Of a stretch of 10,132 bases of DNA, positions 1 through 8,009 are shown in pieces (within the stretch, counting starts at the first letter, position 1; the number at the start of each line of letters is the position of its first letter). Both the position numbers and the translations under genes were made by a program. This DNA comes from Streptosporangiaceae bacterium (GTDB taxonomy: Bacteria > Actinomycetota > Actinomycetes > Streptosporangiales > Streptosporangiaceae): contig JASIGS010000665.1 of the NCBI GenBank assembly GCA_030052355.1, positions 1 through 10,132 on the forward strand, given 5' to 3'. The notes under the pieces are model-generated. The model made no database searches. It was not told the DNA's origin and was given only the letters and a program-made list of their open reading frames with translations.

Positions 1-1
1 G

Positions 2-946
2 GCTGCCTTCGCGCTGACGCACGGCCGGGGCCCCGCTGCCGCGGTCCCGGTCCGATTCCACCAGGCATACGACCACGGCCGGCTGGCCGTGAGACAGCTG
101 TGGCGGCTATCCGGATCCCGCGGTAGCTGGCTCGACGTCACGATCACGGCGAGCAACTCGTCGCCAACCGCGGTGCACGCGCAACTGTACGAGCCGATAC
201 CGGTGGCCATCGCGAAGACCGTCACCAGTGTCAGGTTCCGCCCAAGGCCGCACCTGCCCAACCCGCGCAGCCGCGTGGTGGTGTGGGACTTGTACCTGCC
301 GCCGAAAGGCTTTAAGGAGGTGAGTTACCGGGTGCCCGAGTCCCCGGCTGGGGCAACGGCGGCGCGGCTGGACGCCTGGGTCGCTGCCTTCAGGGAGGTG
401 GCGAGTGTGCAGCAGGACCTGCAGCCGGTCAAGCCCGGCGGGCAGCCGGTCCTGAAGTACATGATGATCATTCCGTCAGAGGTGTGGCTGGAACCCAGTC
501 AGGCGTACCGGCTCACGCTGGGCGGCGTCACGTCCGACGCCGACAGCGCGCCGGCCCGTGACCTGTCAGGGGCGACCTGGTCGTCGGAGAACCAGTCAGT
601 GGCGACGGTGACCTCGAGCGGAGTCATCGCCGGCGTGGCGCCCGGGACCACGGTCGTGAGCGCGCGGGTCGGATCCGTCGTCGCCTCGGCGATCGTGACC
701 GTGCTCGCGCCCGGCTCGAGTCCGCCCTACAGCGCACCGGCTGGCCCGTCCTCGCCGGCGACCACGTCGCCGGCGACTACGCCGTCTTCCACAGGATCGC
801 CGACTGGCACGCCCACGGGCACGCCGTCTCCGACCGGATCGCCGACTGGCACGCCCACGGGCACGCCGTCTTCTCCGGGATCACCGACAGCCACGCCCTC
901 AAGCACGCCGCCCGCTACTCCGTCGGAGGGGGACACTTCGCTCTAG
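2..946 (+). CDS. C-terminal part of a Big_2-domain protein with a Pro/Thr/Ser-rich tail (5' end outside window)
   Basis: The frame is open from the left edge, so the true start lies upstream; a GTG at 89 is in frame but has no convincing ribosome-binding site and the residues before it look coding. From the edge, about 150 residues form a beta-rich region that I do not recognise, containing the phrases QLYEPIP and VVVWDLYLPP. Next comes a Big_2 bacterial Ig-like domain, seen as ATWSSENQSVATV, then SGVIAGVAPGTTVVSA and a closing VTV strand. The last 70 or so residues are a low-complexity Pro/Thr/Ser/Gly tail with a 14-residue repeat (GSPTGTPTGTPSPT). There is no LPxTG motif or membrane helix after the tail, so the tail is the real C-terminus. 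Big_2 domains are mostly found in surface or secreted proteins, so an extracytoplasmic location is inferred; no signal peptide can be seen in this window. The stop codon overlaps that of the convergent neighbour. Confidence 0.8.
   Translation, partial: AAFALTHGRGPAAAVPVRFHQAYDHGRLAVRQLWRLSGSRGSWLDVTITASNSSPTAVHAQLYEPIPVAIAKTVTSVRFRPRPHLPNPRSRVVVWDLYLPPKGFKEVSYRVPESPAGATAARLDAWVAAFREVASVQQDLQPVKPGGQPVLKYMMIIPSEVWLEPSQAYRLTLGGVTSDADSAPARDLSGATWSSENQSVATVTSSGVIAGVAPGTTVVSARVGSVVASAIVTVLAPGSSPPYSAPAGPSSPATTSPATTPSSTGSPTGTPTGTPSPTGSPTGTPTGTPSSPGSPTATPSSTPPATPSEGDTSL
794..871 (+). repeat. 42-bp tandem repeat in the Pro/Thr-rich tail
   Basis: A 36-base block at 794-829 recurs without mismatch at 836-871, giving a 42-bp period (14 codons, GSPTGTPTGTPSPT). 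A third, diverged partial unit follows to about 900. The period is a multiple of three, so copy-number change would alter tail length without breaking the frame. Perfect identity at synonymous positions suggests recent duplication or gene conversion. Confidence 0.85.
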
Positions 947-1770
947 CGTGGGGGGCCGGCTGCCACCCGGGCCCGGAAGCCCGAGGAGTCCAGCCAGCGC
1001 GTCTCCAGCCACCATGTGCATCCGGCCTCAGCCCAGCCGGCGACGGTAGCAGCGGCCGCCGCGGCGTCGTCGGCCGGGGTCTCGCCGTCCGCGATGACGT
1101 CGAATCCTGGCGGCGCCCCGTTCTCGGTCAGCCAGCCGCGAACCGCCCTGGCGTCCCGTGGCTCCTGGGCACGCCCGTCGAGCCGGTACTGCGGGACGAC
1201 CCCATCGCAGCGCAGCGCGCGCCGCATCGACCTCGGCGCGGGCCAGACCCCGACAACCCAGATGGGGATGCGGTCCTGCACCGGCTTGGCGGCACGGGAC
1301 AGGTCCATCCGGCCGGTCTGGTAAGAGTAGTGCCGGCCGTGGTAGCTGCCGCCGCCCTCCCACAGCGTTCGGACCAGGTCGATCCCCTCGTCCAGCAACT
1401 CCGCCCGGTCACGCAGGTCGGTCGTCTCGCCGGTGTCGGGCAGCTCGGTGTCGACGGCGCCGACCCCGACGGCCAGGATGGCCCGTCCGCCGGATAGCTG
1501 GTCGAGCGTGGCTACCTGGCTGGCCAGCTTCCATGGCCGGCGCCACGGCAGCGGCGTGAGCATCGTGCCGAGCCGGACGTGCTGCGTCCTCGTCGCCATC
1601 GCGGCCAGCATGCTCCACGCGTCCGCGCCGTACGCGGCCTCCCAGACGAAGACGCCATCCCAGCCGGCCTCCTCGGCCAGCAGGGCGAGCTCGAACTGCT
1701 CGGTCGCCGTGCCTCCGGGCAGCACCGCGCCGCAGCTGATCCTTGGCTCACCGGTCGCGCTCGCAGTCAC
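943..1770 (-). CDS. LLM-class (luciferase-like) F420-dependent oxidoreductase family protein
   Basis: This 275-residue protein has the luciferase-like monooxygenase fold signature: an N-terminal strand (ISCGAVLPGG), LAEEAGWDGVFVWE, HVRLGTMLTPLPWRRPWKLA, ATLDQLSGGRAILAVGVG at about 88-104, and ELLDEGIDLVRTLWEGG-SYHGRHY at about 124-148, then IPIWVVG near 169. This order is characteristic of actinobacterial LLM-class enzymes, which use coenzyme F420 or FMN to oxidise or reduce small organic substrates in the cytosol. The substrate cannot be read from the sequence. It is slightly shorter than many relatives (about 300). The start is the GTG at 1768-1770; no strong Shine-Dalgarno is visible upstream. 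It diverges from the leuA leader, leaving 62 bp between this start and the leader peptide start, so the two promoters must lie close together or overlap. Confidence 0.88.
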   Translation of the reverse strand: MTASATGEPRISCGAVLPGGTATEQFELALLAEEAGWDGVFVWEAAYGADAWSMLAAMATRTQHVRLGTMLTPLPWRRPWKLASQVATLDQLSGGRAILAVGVGAVDTELPDTGETTDLRDRAELLDEGIDLVRTLWEGGGSYHGRHYSYQTGRMDLSRAAKPVQDRIPIWVVGVWPAPRSMRRALRCDGVVPQYRLDGRAQEPRDARAVRGWLTENGAPPGFDVIADGETPADDAAAAAATVAGWAEAGCTWWLETRWLDSSGFRARVAAGPPR

Positions 1771-1793
1771 GATCGGTGGTCTATCACGTGCCT

Positions 1794-1824
1794 ACGACAG
1801 TGCCGACCCGGAGCCGGCTAACAT
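1794..1824 (+). promoter_or_regulatory. Putative promoter of the leuA leader
   Basis: TAACAT at 1819-1824 fits the TAnnnT form of a -10 box. ACGACA at 1794-1799 matches the -35 consensus at four of six positions, with a 19-bp spacer. The leader-peptide ATG lies 8 nt beyond the -10 box, so the transcript could begin at or within a few bases of that ATG (leaderless or nearly so). A GGGAGG at 1825-1830 lies only 2 nt from the ATG, poor spacing for a ribosome-binding site, which also favours the leaderless reading. Inferred from sequence only. Confidence 0.45.
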
Positions 1825-1842
1825 GGGAGGTCATGTTGCGCA

Positions 1843-3697
<1,855 letters not shown>

Positions 3698-3781
3698 TCG
3701 TCCCTGGTGGTGGGTGGCTGCCAGCCCTGATTCGGCGTAAAACAGGTGAAACAGCACGCTTGCGGTCCGTCGGGCTGGTGA

Positions 3782-3813
3782 GGTGCGCACCGCCGGTCCG
3801 GCCAGGGGCGGAC
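3782..3813. terminator. Possible bidirectional terminator between leuA and the SseB-family gene
   Basis: The 123-bp gap between the convergent stops holds a perfect palindrome GGTGCGCACC (3782-3791) and overlapping short stems: CCGCC 3790-3794 with GGCGG 3807-3811, or GTCCG 3796-3800 with CGGAC 3809-3813. A longer-range pair, CCAGCCC 3721-3727 with GGGCTGG 3772-3778, is also possible. No T-tract is seen. The position is right for a terminator but each stem is weak. Confidence 0.3.
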
Positions 3814-3820
3814 TATCGGT

Positions 3821-4609
3821 TCACGCCTCTTCCGGCCGCGGCGGGCTGCCAGAGGTGGCTGCCATGTCGCGCCAGTAGAAGGGTGCGGCGCTGGCCGCGA
3901 ACCAGTCGTCGATTCGATCGGGCTCGGCCTCGCCAGGGAACGTGACGTCGATAGGGAAGTCGGCCTGCTCGGGCCCGGACGCCCGCTCGATCGCCGCGGT
4001 TGCCGCGTCCCTCGCGGCTGCGTCCGCCGGGTCGTCGAGGGTCACCGAGAAGATCATGCCCTCGCCGGAGAACCGGACGGTCAGCCAGGCCGCCGAAGCC
4101 TGGCTGACCTGCGGGACGTTGGCGAGCGCAGCGGCAACGGCCGTGAGCAGGCTCGCCGAGGCTGCATCGGGGGGCGCGATGCTGATCGGGTCGGATTCGT
4201 CACCCGCGGCCAGGTAAGCGACGCCCTGGGGGTAGACGGGCACACTCTGCGTGGCGCCCGCGTTCAGCGCTATCCCGACGGTCGGCGGCAGCAGCCTGGC
4301 GAGGTCGGCGGCCCTGACGACCACGTGCGGTACGGTCAGTGCGGGCTGGACCGGGCCGTCCGCCACGGTCAGCCGCCGTAGCATGTCGGCTGACGAGTAC
4401 GCGGGCACGAAGTCGCTGCCTAAGTACGAGACGGTCGGCAGGGTCACCGCCGTGCCGGTGACAACCGGCGTGCCGTCGTCAGGCAGCGGCAGCCAGAGCT
4501 TCGCCGTCCTGAGCACGTCAAGCAGTTCGCTGATCTTGGCGGCGTCTTCGACCGCGGCGGCGAGCGCGCGGTCTACCGTGTCGGTGTTGCTCTCGCTGGC
4601 GATGCTCAT
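3821..4609 (-). CDS. SseB family protein
   Basis: The 262-residue protein carries an SseB-like N-terminal domain: ISELLDVLRTAKLWLPL near 27-42, LPTVSYLGSDFVPAYSSADMLRRL at about 58-80, then PHVVVRAADLARLLPPTVGIALN and VPVYPQGVAYL near 123-133. The C-terminal part (about 145-262) resembles the SseB C-terminal extension and is Ala/Asp-rich. The family is named from an Escherichia coli gene whose overexpression affects serine sensitivity; its biochemical role is unknown, so no function is assigned. The reading frame stays open 156 nt further upstream, but I place the start at ATG 4607-4609 because GAGGA lies 7 nt upstream on the minus strand and because extending it would run over the start of the divergent gene at 4676. 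Confidence 0.8.
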   Translation of the reverse strand: MSIASESNTDTVDRALAAAVEDAAKISELLDVLRTAKLWLPLPDDGTPVVTGTAVTLPTVSYLGSDFVPAYSSADMLRRLTVADGPVQPALTVPHVVVRAADLARLLPPTVGIALNAGATQSVPVYPQGVAYLAAGDESDPISIAPPDAASASLLTAVAAALANVPQVSQASAAWLTVRFSGEGMIFSVTLDDPADAAARDAATAAIERASGPEQADFPIDVTFPGEAEPDRIDDWFAASAAPFYWRDMAATSGSPPRPEEA

Positions 4610-4675
4610 GTCGGGATCCTCATGGCGCTCGGTTGGGTCACCTGACGGATAGTAAAGGGTCGGAGGCGCTGCGTA

Positions 4676-5341
4676 TTGGAAAACCGCGTACCTCGCGCTC
4701 CGCGCTGGCTGGATGTGGCGCCGGAACGCATCGAGGGCTGGCTTGCCTCGTTCGCCGACCGCCACGGCGGAGCCGAAGTAGCGCAGGCAGGCGCTGACGT
4801 CGTGACCGTGCGCGCGGCAGACGGTTCACTGGCGGAATGCCATGTTCCGTTTCCGCCGCTGCCTGCGGGCACGCGCGGCACCGGTGCCGAACTGGCGGCG
4901 CACGCGGGCAAGGACAGGACGGTCGGCGTGCTGCTGGTGCGGCTGGGCGGGTACGCGGCCGGGGTCTTCAGCGGAGCCGAGGCCAGGCTGGTCGCGTCCA
5001 AGGTGGGCAGCCGGCTGGTACACGGCCGCAGCGCCGCGGGCGGCAGCTCGCAGCATCGCTTCGCCCGGCGTCGCGAGAAGCAGGCCCGCGAGGCGCTCGA
5101 GGCCGCCGCCGACTGCGCGGTGGGTGTCTTCGGCGCCTTCGACGGCAGCCTCGACGCGGTCGTGCTCGGCGGCGATAAGCGCGCGATGGCGCCGCTGCGA
5201 GACGACCCGCGGTTGCGGCCGTATTTCGACATCGCGGTGGACAGGTTCCTGACCGTGCCCGACCCGCGACTGGCAGTACTGCAGACCACGCCACGGCTGT
5301 TCCGCGCCGTGCGCGTCCGCCTCACCGAGTCCGGGGAGTAG
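4676..5341 (+). CDS. acVLRF1-family (Vms1-like) peptidyl-tRNA hydrolase
   Basis: The 221-residue protein matches the actinobacterial VLRF1 family, related to the release-factor-like domain of eukaryotic Vms1/ANKZF1 and eRF1. Family members cleave peptidyl-tRNA, releasing nascent chains from stalled ribosomes or 50S subunits. The diagnostic segment is AGGSSQHRFARRR at 121-133: Gln126 in the GGxSQ loop corresponds to the catalytic Gln, and the Arg-rich stretch would contact tRNA or rRNA. It is preceded by LLVRLGGYAAGVFSG (86-100) and followed by VGVFGAFDGSLDAVVLGGDKRAM (149-171) and a conserved-looking end around PDPRLAVLQTTPRLFRAVRV. The start is TTG at 4676, chosen because GGAGG (4662-4666) lies 9 nt upstream. 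A DinB-family gene follows after 10 bp, so the two are probably co-transcribed. The assignment is from memory of the family motif, not from a search. Confidence 0.78.
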   Translation: MENRVPRAPRWLDVAPERIEGWLASFADRHGGAEVAQAGADVVTVRAADGSLAECHVPFPPLPAGTRGTGAELAAHAGKDRTVGVLLVRLGGYAAGVFSGAEARLVASKVGSRLVHGRSAAGGSSQHRFARRREKQAREALEAAADCAVGVFGAFDGSLDAVVLGGDKRAMAPLRDDPRLRPYFDIAVDRFLTVPDPRLAVLQTTPRLFRAVRVRLTESGE

Positions 5342-5351
5342 CATCCGCCGG

Positions 5352-5873
5352 ATGGCTCGGTACGAGATCAACAAGTCTCCCGCGTCGGAGCGCGAGGCCC
5401 TGACGTCCTTCCTTGACAAGCAGCGGGACATCCTCACCCGCAAGGTCGACGGCGTGGCCGACGCACAGGCACGGCTCGCGCCGACAGCTAGCTCGCTGTC
5501 GCTGCTCGGCATTCTCAAGCACTGCGCGCTGTGGGAGCGCCGCTGGTTCCAGGTGATCTTCGCCGGCCGCACGTTCCCGGGGGAGTGGCCGCAGGCTGGG
5601 CGGCGGGTGCTGCTTGCCGACTTCGCGACCGGTCCGCAGGACACCGTGCCGCGGTGGCTGACCTACTACCGGGAGCAGGTAGCGGAGTCGCGGCGCGTGG
5701 TGGCAGAGTCCGAGCTCGAGGCGCCGTGCGCCTTCTGGCCGGATTACTGGTCAGGCCGGGCCGAGGATCGCAACCTGCGCTGGGTCCTGCTGCACCACAT
5801 CGAGGAAGTGGCCAGGCACGCCGGGCACGCCGACATCATCCGCGAGACGATCGACGGCAGCACCGGCGAGTAG
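5352..5873 (+). CDS. DinB superfamily protein (DUF664)
   Basis: The 173-residue protein has the four-helix DinB/DUF664 pattern: SEREALTSFLDKQRDIL near 12-28, SLLGILKHCALWERRWF at about 50-66, a middle region with TYYREQVAESRRVV, and the closing LRWVLLHHIEEVARHAGHADIIRE at about 142-165. His57, together with His156 and His159 of the final motif, are candidate ligands for a divalent metal. Relatives in actinobacteria include mycothiol-dependent transferases and isomerases, but most DUF664 proteins have no known substrate and I assign none. The ATG lies 10 bp after the upstream stop; the nearest purine-rich stretch (GGGGAG, ending within the upstream stop codon region) is about 13 nt away, so translation may depend on coupling to the acVLRF1 gene. 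Confidence 0.85.
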   Translation: MARYEINKSPASEREALTSFLDKQRDILTRKVDGVADAQARLAPTASSLSLLGILKHCALWERRWFQVIFAGRTFPGEWPQAGRRVLLADFATGPQDTVPRWLTYYREQVAESRRVVAESELEAPCAFWPDYWSGRAEDRNLRWVLLHHIEEVARHAGHADIIRETIDGSTGE

Positions 5874-5880
5874 CGCTGTT

Positions 5881-5904
5881 CACGCGTGGCATTTAACGCG
5901 TGGC
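5881..5904. repeat. Short direct and inverted repeat after the DinB gene
   Basis: ACGCGTGGC occurs twice, at 5882-5890 and 5896-5904, with start-to-start distance 14 bp. Because ACGCGT is itself palindromic, CACGCG (5881-5886) can also pair with CGCGTG (5897-5902), a 6-bp stem around a 10-nt loop. It could be a weak terminator for the upstream unit or an operator for the ABC-F gene. No T-tract follows. Confidence 0.35.
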
Positions 5905-5924
5905 CGGGCTGGCGGGCGCTCGGA

Positions 5925-6023
5925 TAAACTCGATCCGTGCAACCGCTCCTGTCGTGACGCCCAAGCCCCTTTCAGGGGTGGAGTCTGCCCTGCGTCCGAC
6001 CCGAATCCGGTAAATGGAGCGAG
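5925..6023 (+). promoter_or_regulatory. Putative promoter and translated leader of the ABC-F gene
   Basis: TAAACT at 5925-5930 fits a -10 box (no clear -35), and a GTG starts 6 nt later at 5937, so transcription could begin exactly on a start codon. Inside the leader are a mini-ORF (5937-5957), a hairpin GCCCCT/AGGGGT around a 3-nt loop (5965-5979), and a second possible mini-ORF (GTG 5978 to TAA 6013, 11 residues). CGCTCC at 5944-5949 is complementary to GGAGCG at 6016-6021, which includes the ribosome-binding site of the ABC-F gene. An inverted repeat CGGAT/ATCCG (5921-5925, 5933-5937) straddles the -10 box. ABC-F genes of the antibiotic-resistance type are often controlled by ribosome-mediated attenuation, which makes this arrangement plausible, but it is an inference. 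Confidence 0.35.
5937..5957 (+). CDS. Possible leaderless mini-ORF upstream of the ABC-F gene
   Basis: GTG to TGA encodes MQPLLS. The GTG sits 6 nt after a TAnnnT box, the usual distance for a transcript starting on its own start codon, a common situation in actinobacteria. Its CCG CTC CTG codons contain the segment complementary to the downstream ribosome-binding site. Such a short frame can arise by chance, so support is limited. Confidence 0.25.
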   Translation: MQPLLS

Positions 6024-6029
6024 TTTCCC

Positions 6030-7628
6030 ATGATCTCGACACGAGACGTCGAGCTGCGCGCTGGCGCCCGGCTGCTGCTGGATGCTGCCACCTTCCAGGT
6101 CGCCGCGGGCGACAAGATCGGCCTGGTCGGACGCAACGGGGCTGGCAAGACGACGCTCGCCAGAGTCCTGGCCGGCGAGGGACAGCCCGCCGCCGGGCTC
6201 GTGCAGATCGGCGGTTCGGTCGGCTACCTGCCGCAGGACACCAGGGTCGGCGACCTGGACGCCGTGGCGATGGACAGGATCCTGTCGGCCCGCGGCCTCG
6301 ATTCGCTGCTCGCGGGCATGCGCGAGGCCGAGTTGCACATGGCGGATTCGGACACGGCCAAGCGTGACGCCGCGGTCCGCCGGTACGGGCACCTGGAGGA
6401 GCGGCTGACCGTGCTGGGTGGCTACGCGGCCGAGTCGGAGGCCGCTTCGATGGCAGCCAGCCTCGGTCTGCCGCAGAAGGTCCTGACACAGCCGTTGCAT
6501 ACGCTGTCCGGGGGCCAGCGGCGGCGTATCGAGCTCGCCAGGATCTTGTTCGGTGGCTCGGACACTCTGCTGCTGGACGAGCCGACGAACCACCTGGACG
6601 CCGACTCTGTGACCTGGCTGCGCGATCACCTGAGGGCGTTCCGCGGCGGGGTCGTGGTGATCAGCCATGACACCTCGCTGCTCGAGGCGGTGGTCAACAA
6701 GGTGTTCCACCTGGACGCCGACCGCAGCGTGCTGGACATCTACAACCTGGGCTGGACGGCGTACCTGGCTCAGCGCGAGACCGATGCCCGCCGCCGACGG
6801 CGGGAGCGGCTGAACGCCGAGCGGCAGGCTGGCGCGCTGAGCGCCCAGGCAGACAAGATGCGCGCGAAGGCGACCAAGGCCAAGGCGGCACAGAACATGC
6901 AGCGGCGCGCCGAACGCCTGCTCGCGGGGGTGTCTGCCGACCGGGCACCGGACAAGGTAGCGAGGCTGAGGTTCCCGGAACCCGCGCACTGCGGCCGGAC
7001 ACCGCTGTCCGGGCAGGGGCTGTCGAAGTCCTACGGCTCGCTCGAGGTATTCACCGACGTCGACATCGCGGTCGACAGGGGGGCGCGGGTGGTCGTGCTC
7101 GGTCTCAACGGCGCAGGGAAGACGACGCTGCTGCGGCTGCTGGCCGGCCTGGAGGACGCCGATACCGGCGAGGTCATGCCCGGGCACGGCCTGCGACTTG
7201 GCTATTACGCACAGGAGCACGAGACCCTGGCGGGCGACCGGACGGTCCTGGAGAACATGCGGTCGGCTGCTCCCGACCTGTCCGAGCGCGAGCACCGCAG
7301 CATCCTCGGGTCGTTCCTGTTCTCCGGCGACGACGTCGCCAAGCCGGTAGGCGTGCTGTCCGGCGGCGAGAAGACGAGGCTGGCGCTCGCGCTGCTCGTG
7401 GTCTCGGGAGCGAACGTGCTGCTGCTCGACGAGCCGACCAACAACCTCGACCCGGGCAGCAGGGCGGAGATCCTCTCCGCGCTGCGTCGCTACCAGGGCG
7501 CGATCGTGCTTGTCACCCACGACGAGGGCGCGGTGGAGGCGCTGCAGCCAGAACGCGTGATCCTGCTGCCAGATGGCGTCGAGGACGCCTGGAGCGAGGA
7601 GCTCGCTGACCTGGTGGCGCTGGCCTGA
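6030..7628 (+). CDS. ABC-F family ATP-binding protein
   Basis: The 532-residue protein has two ABC cassettes on one chain and no membrane segments, the ABC-F arrangement; such proteins bind the ribosomal E site and influence stalled translation or displace ribosome-targeting antibiotics. Cassette 1: Walker A GRNGAGKTT (34-42), signature LSGGQ (159-163), Walker B LLLDEPTNHLD (180-190), switch His213. The linker (about 245-315) is Arg/Lys-rich, predicted helical, and includes RRRRRERLNAERQ and KMRAKATKAKAAQ. Cassette 2: Walker A GLNGAGKTT (358-366), signature LSGGE (443-447), Walker B LLLDEPTNNLD (464-474), switch His497. Both sites look catalytically intact. I do not see the arm and toothpick arrangement of EttA. 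The chosen ATG has GGAG 10 nt upstream; an ATG at 6014 is out of frame. A housekeeping or resistance role cannot be separated from sequence alone. Confidence 0.92.
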   Translation: MISTRDVELRAGARLLLDAATFQVAAGDKIGLVGRNGAGKTTLARVLAGEGQPAAGLVQIGGSVGYLPQDTRVGDLDAVAMDRILSARGLDSLLAGMREAELHMADSDTAKRDAAVRRYGHLEERLTVLGGYAAESEAASMAASLGLPQKVLTQPLHTLSGGQRRRIELARILFGGSDTLLLDEPTNHLDADSVTWLRDHLRAFRGGVVVISHDTSLLEAVVNKVFHLDADRSVLDIYNLGWTAYLAQRETDARRRRRERLNAERQAGALSAQADKMRAKATKAKAAQNMQRRAERLLAGVSADRAPDKVARLRFPEPAHCGRTPLSGQGLSKSYGSLEVFTDVDIAVDRGARVVVLGLNGAGKTTLLRLLAGLEDADTGEVMPGHGLRLGYYAQEHETLAGDRTVLENMRSAAPDLSEREHRSILGSFLFSGDDVAKPVGVLSGGEKTRLALALLVVSGANVLLLDEPTNNLDPGSRAEILSALRRYQGAIVLVTHDEGAVEALQPERVILLPDGVEDAWSEELADLVALA

Positions 7629-7636
7629 CGGACGGG

Positions 7637-7672
7637 ACCGACGGCAGATTCTGGTCGCCGGCGGCCGTCGGT
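7637..7672 (+). terminator. Hairpin after the ABC-F gene, probable terminator
   Basis: ACCGACGGC (7637-7645) and GCCGTCGGT (7664-7672) form a perfect 9-bp stem around an 18-nt loop, beginning 9 nt after the ABC-F stop. It is followed by GGCGC and an A-rich run (7678-7688) rather than a T-tract. Many actinobacterial terminators lack T-tracts, so termination or partial attenuation before the HTH gene is likely. Confidence 0.5.
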
Positions 7673-7694
7673 GGCGCAAAAAAGAAATGATCTT

Positions 7695-7736
7695 TTGACG
7701 CCGTCCGGGTAGCCGATCACGAGCTTATGAGTGATC
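7695..7736 (+). promoter_or_regulatory. Upstream region of the HTH-crotonase unit: -35-like box and inverted repeat
   Basis: TTGACG at 7695-7700 resembles a -35 box, but no good -10 is found 16-19 bp downstream; the nearest AT-rich candidate (TTATGA 7725-7730) is too far. GATCAC (7715-7720) and GTGATC (7731-7736) form a perfect inverted repeat with a 10-bp spacer. That is the geometry of a dimer-binding operator, so the small HTH protein encoded 50 bp downstream could bind here. The function is inferred. Confidence 0.35.
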
Positions 7737-7787
7737 ATGCTGAGATACGGCAACGCGGCGGTCACTTCAGCTCACCGGGAGGTACGT

Positions 7788-8009
7788 GTGACCGAGACTC
7801 TGAAGAAGGGCACCAGGGTCACTGGCGCCGACCGGACAAAACTCGCGGCAGACCTCAAGAAGAGGTACAGCTCCGGCGAGAGCATCAGGTCCCTTGCGGC
7901 GTCCACCGGGCGTTCGTACGGGTTCGTCCACCGGATCCTCAGTGAAAGCGGCGTCGCGCTGCGCGGGCGCGGCGGGGCGACCAGGGGTAAGGCGAAGTCG
8001 AAGGCCTGA
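7788..8009 (+). CDS. Small helix-turn-helix protein
   Basis: The 73-residue basic protein has a helix-turn-helix at about 31-56 (ESIRSLAASTGRSYGFVHRI then LSESGV), of the resolvase/homeodomain-like type, followed by a Gly/Arg/Lys-rich tail (RGRGGATRGKAKSKA) that probably contacts DNA. An N-terminal helix (ADRTKLAADLKKRY) precedes it. Similar small HTH proteins are common in streptomycetes and relatives; their targets are not known to me. The frame extends upstream to GTG 7731, but I choose GTG 7788 because GGAGG (7778-7782) lies 5 nt before it and because the extra upstream residues show no family resemblance. Its stop overlaps the start of the crotonase gene (TGATG), so the two are translationally coupled, and it may regulate that gene or the ABC-F gene upstream. 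Confidence 0.82.
   Translation: MTETLKKGTRVTGADRTKLAADLKKRYSSGESIRSLAASTGRSYGFVHRILSESGVALRGRGGATRGKAKSKA

Noticed and set aside
4610..4765. N-terminal extension of the SseB-family protein by 52 residues
   Set aside because: The internal ATG at 4609 has a well-placed GAGGA, and the extension would overlap the divergent acVLRF1 gene.
6014..6367. ORF starting at ATG 6014 (TAAATG junction)
   Set aside because: It is out of frame with the ABC-F motifs and overlaps them; its product is Arg-rich shadow sequence.
5880..7679. 599-codon antisense frame opposite the ABC-F gene
   Set aside because: Shadow of a high-GC gene; the plus strand has complete ABC-F motifs.
7731..7787. Upstream GTG start for the HTH protein
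   Set aside because: The GTG at 7788 has GGAGG at 5 nt, and the extra residues do not look like part of the domain.
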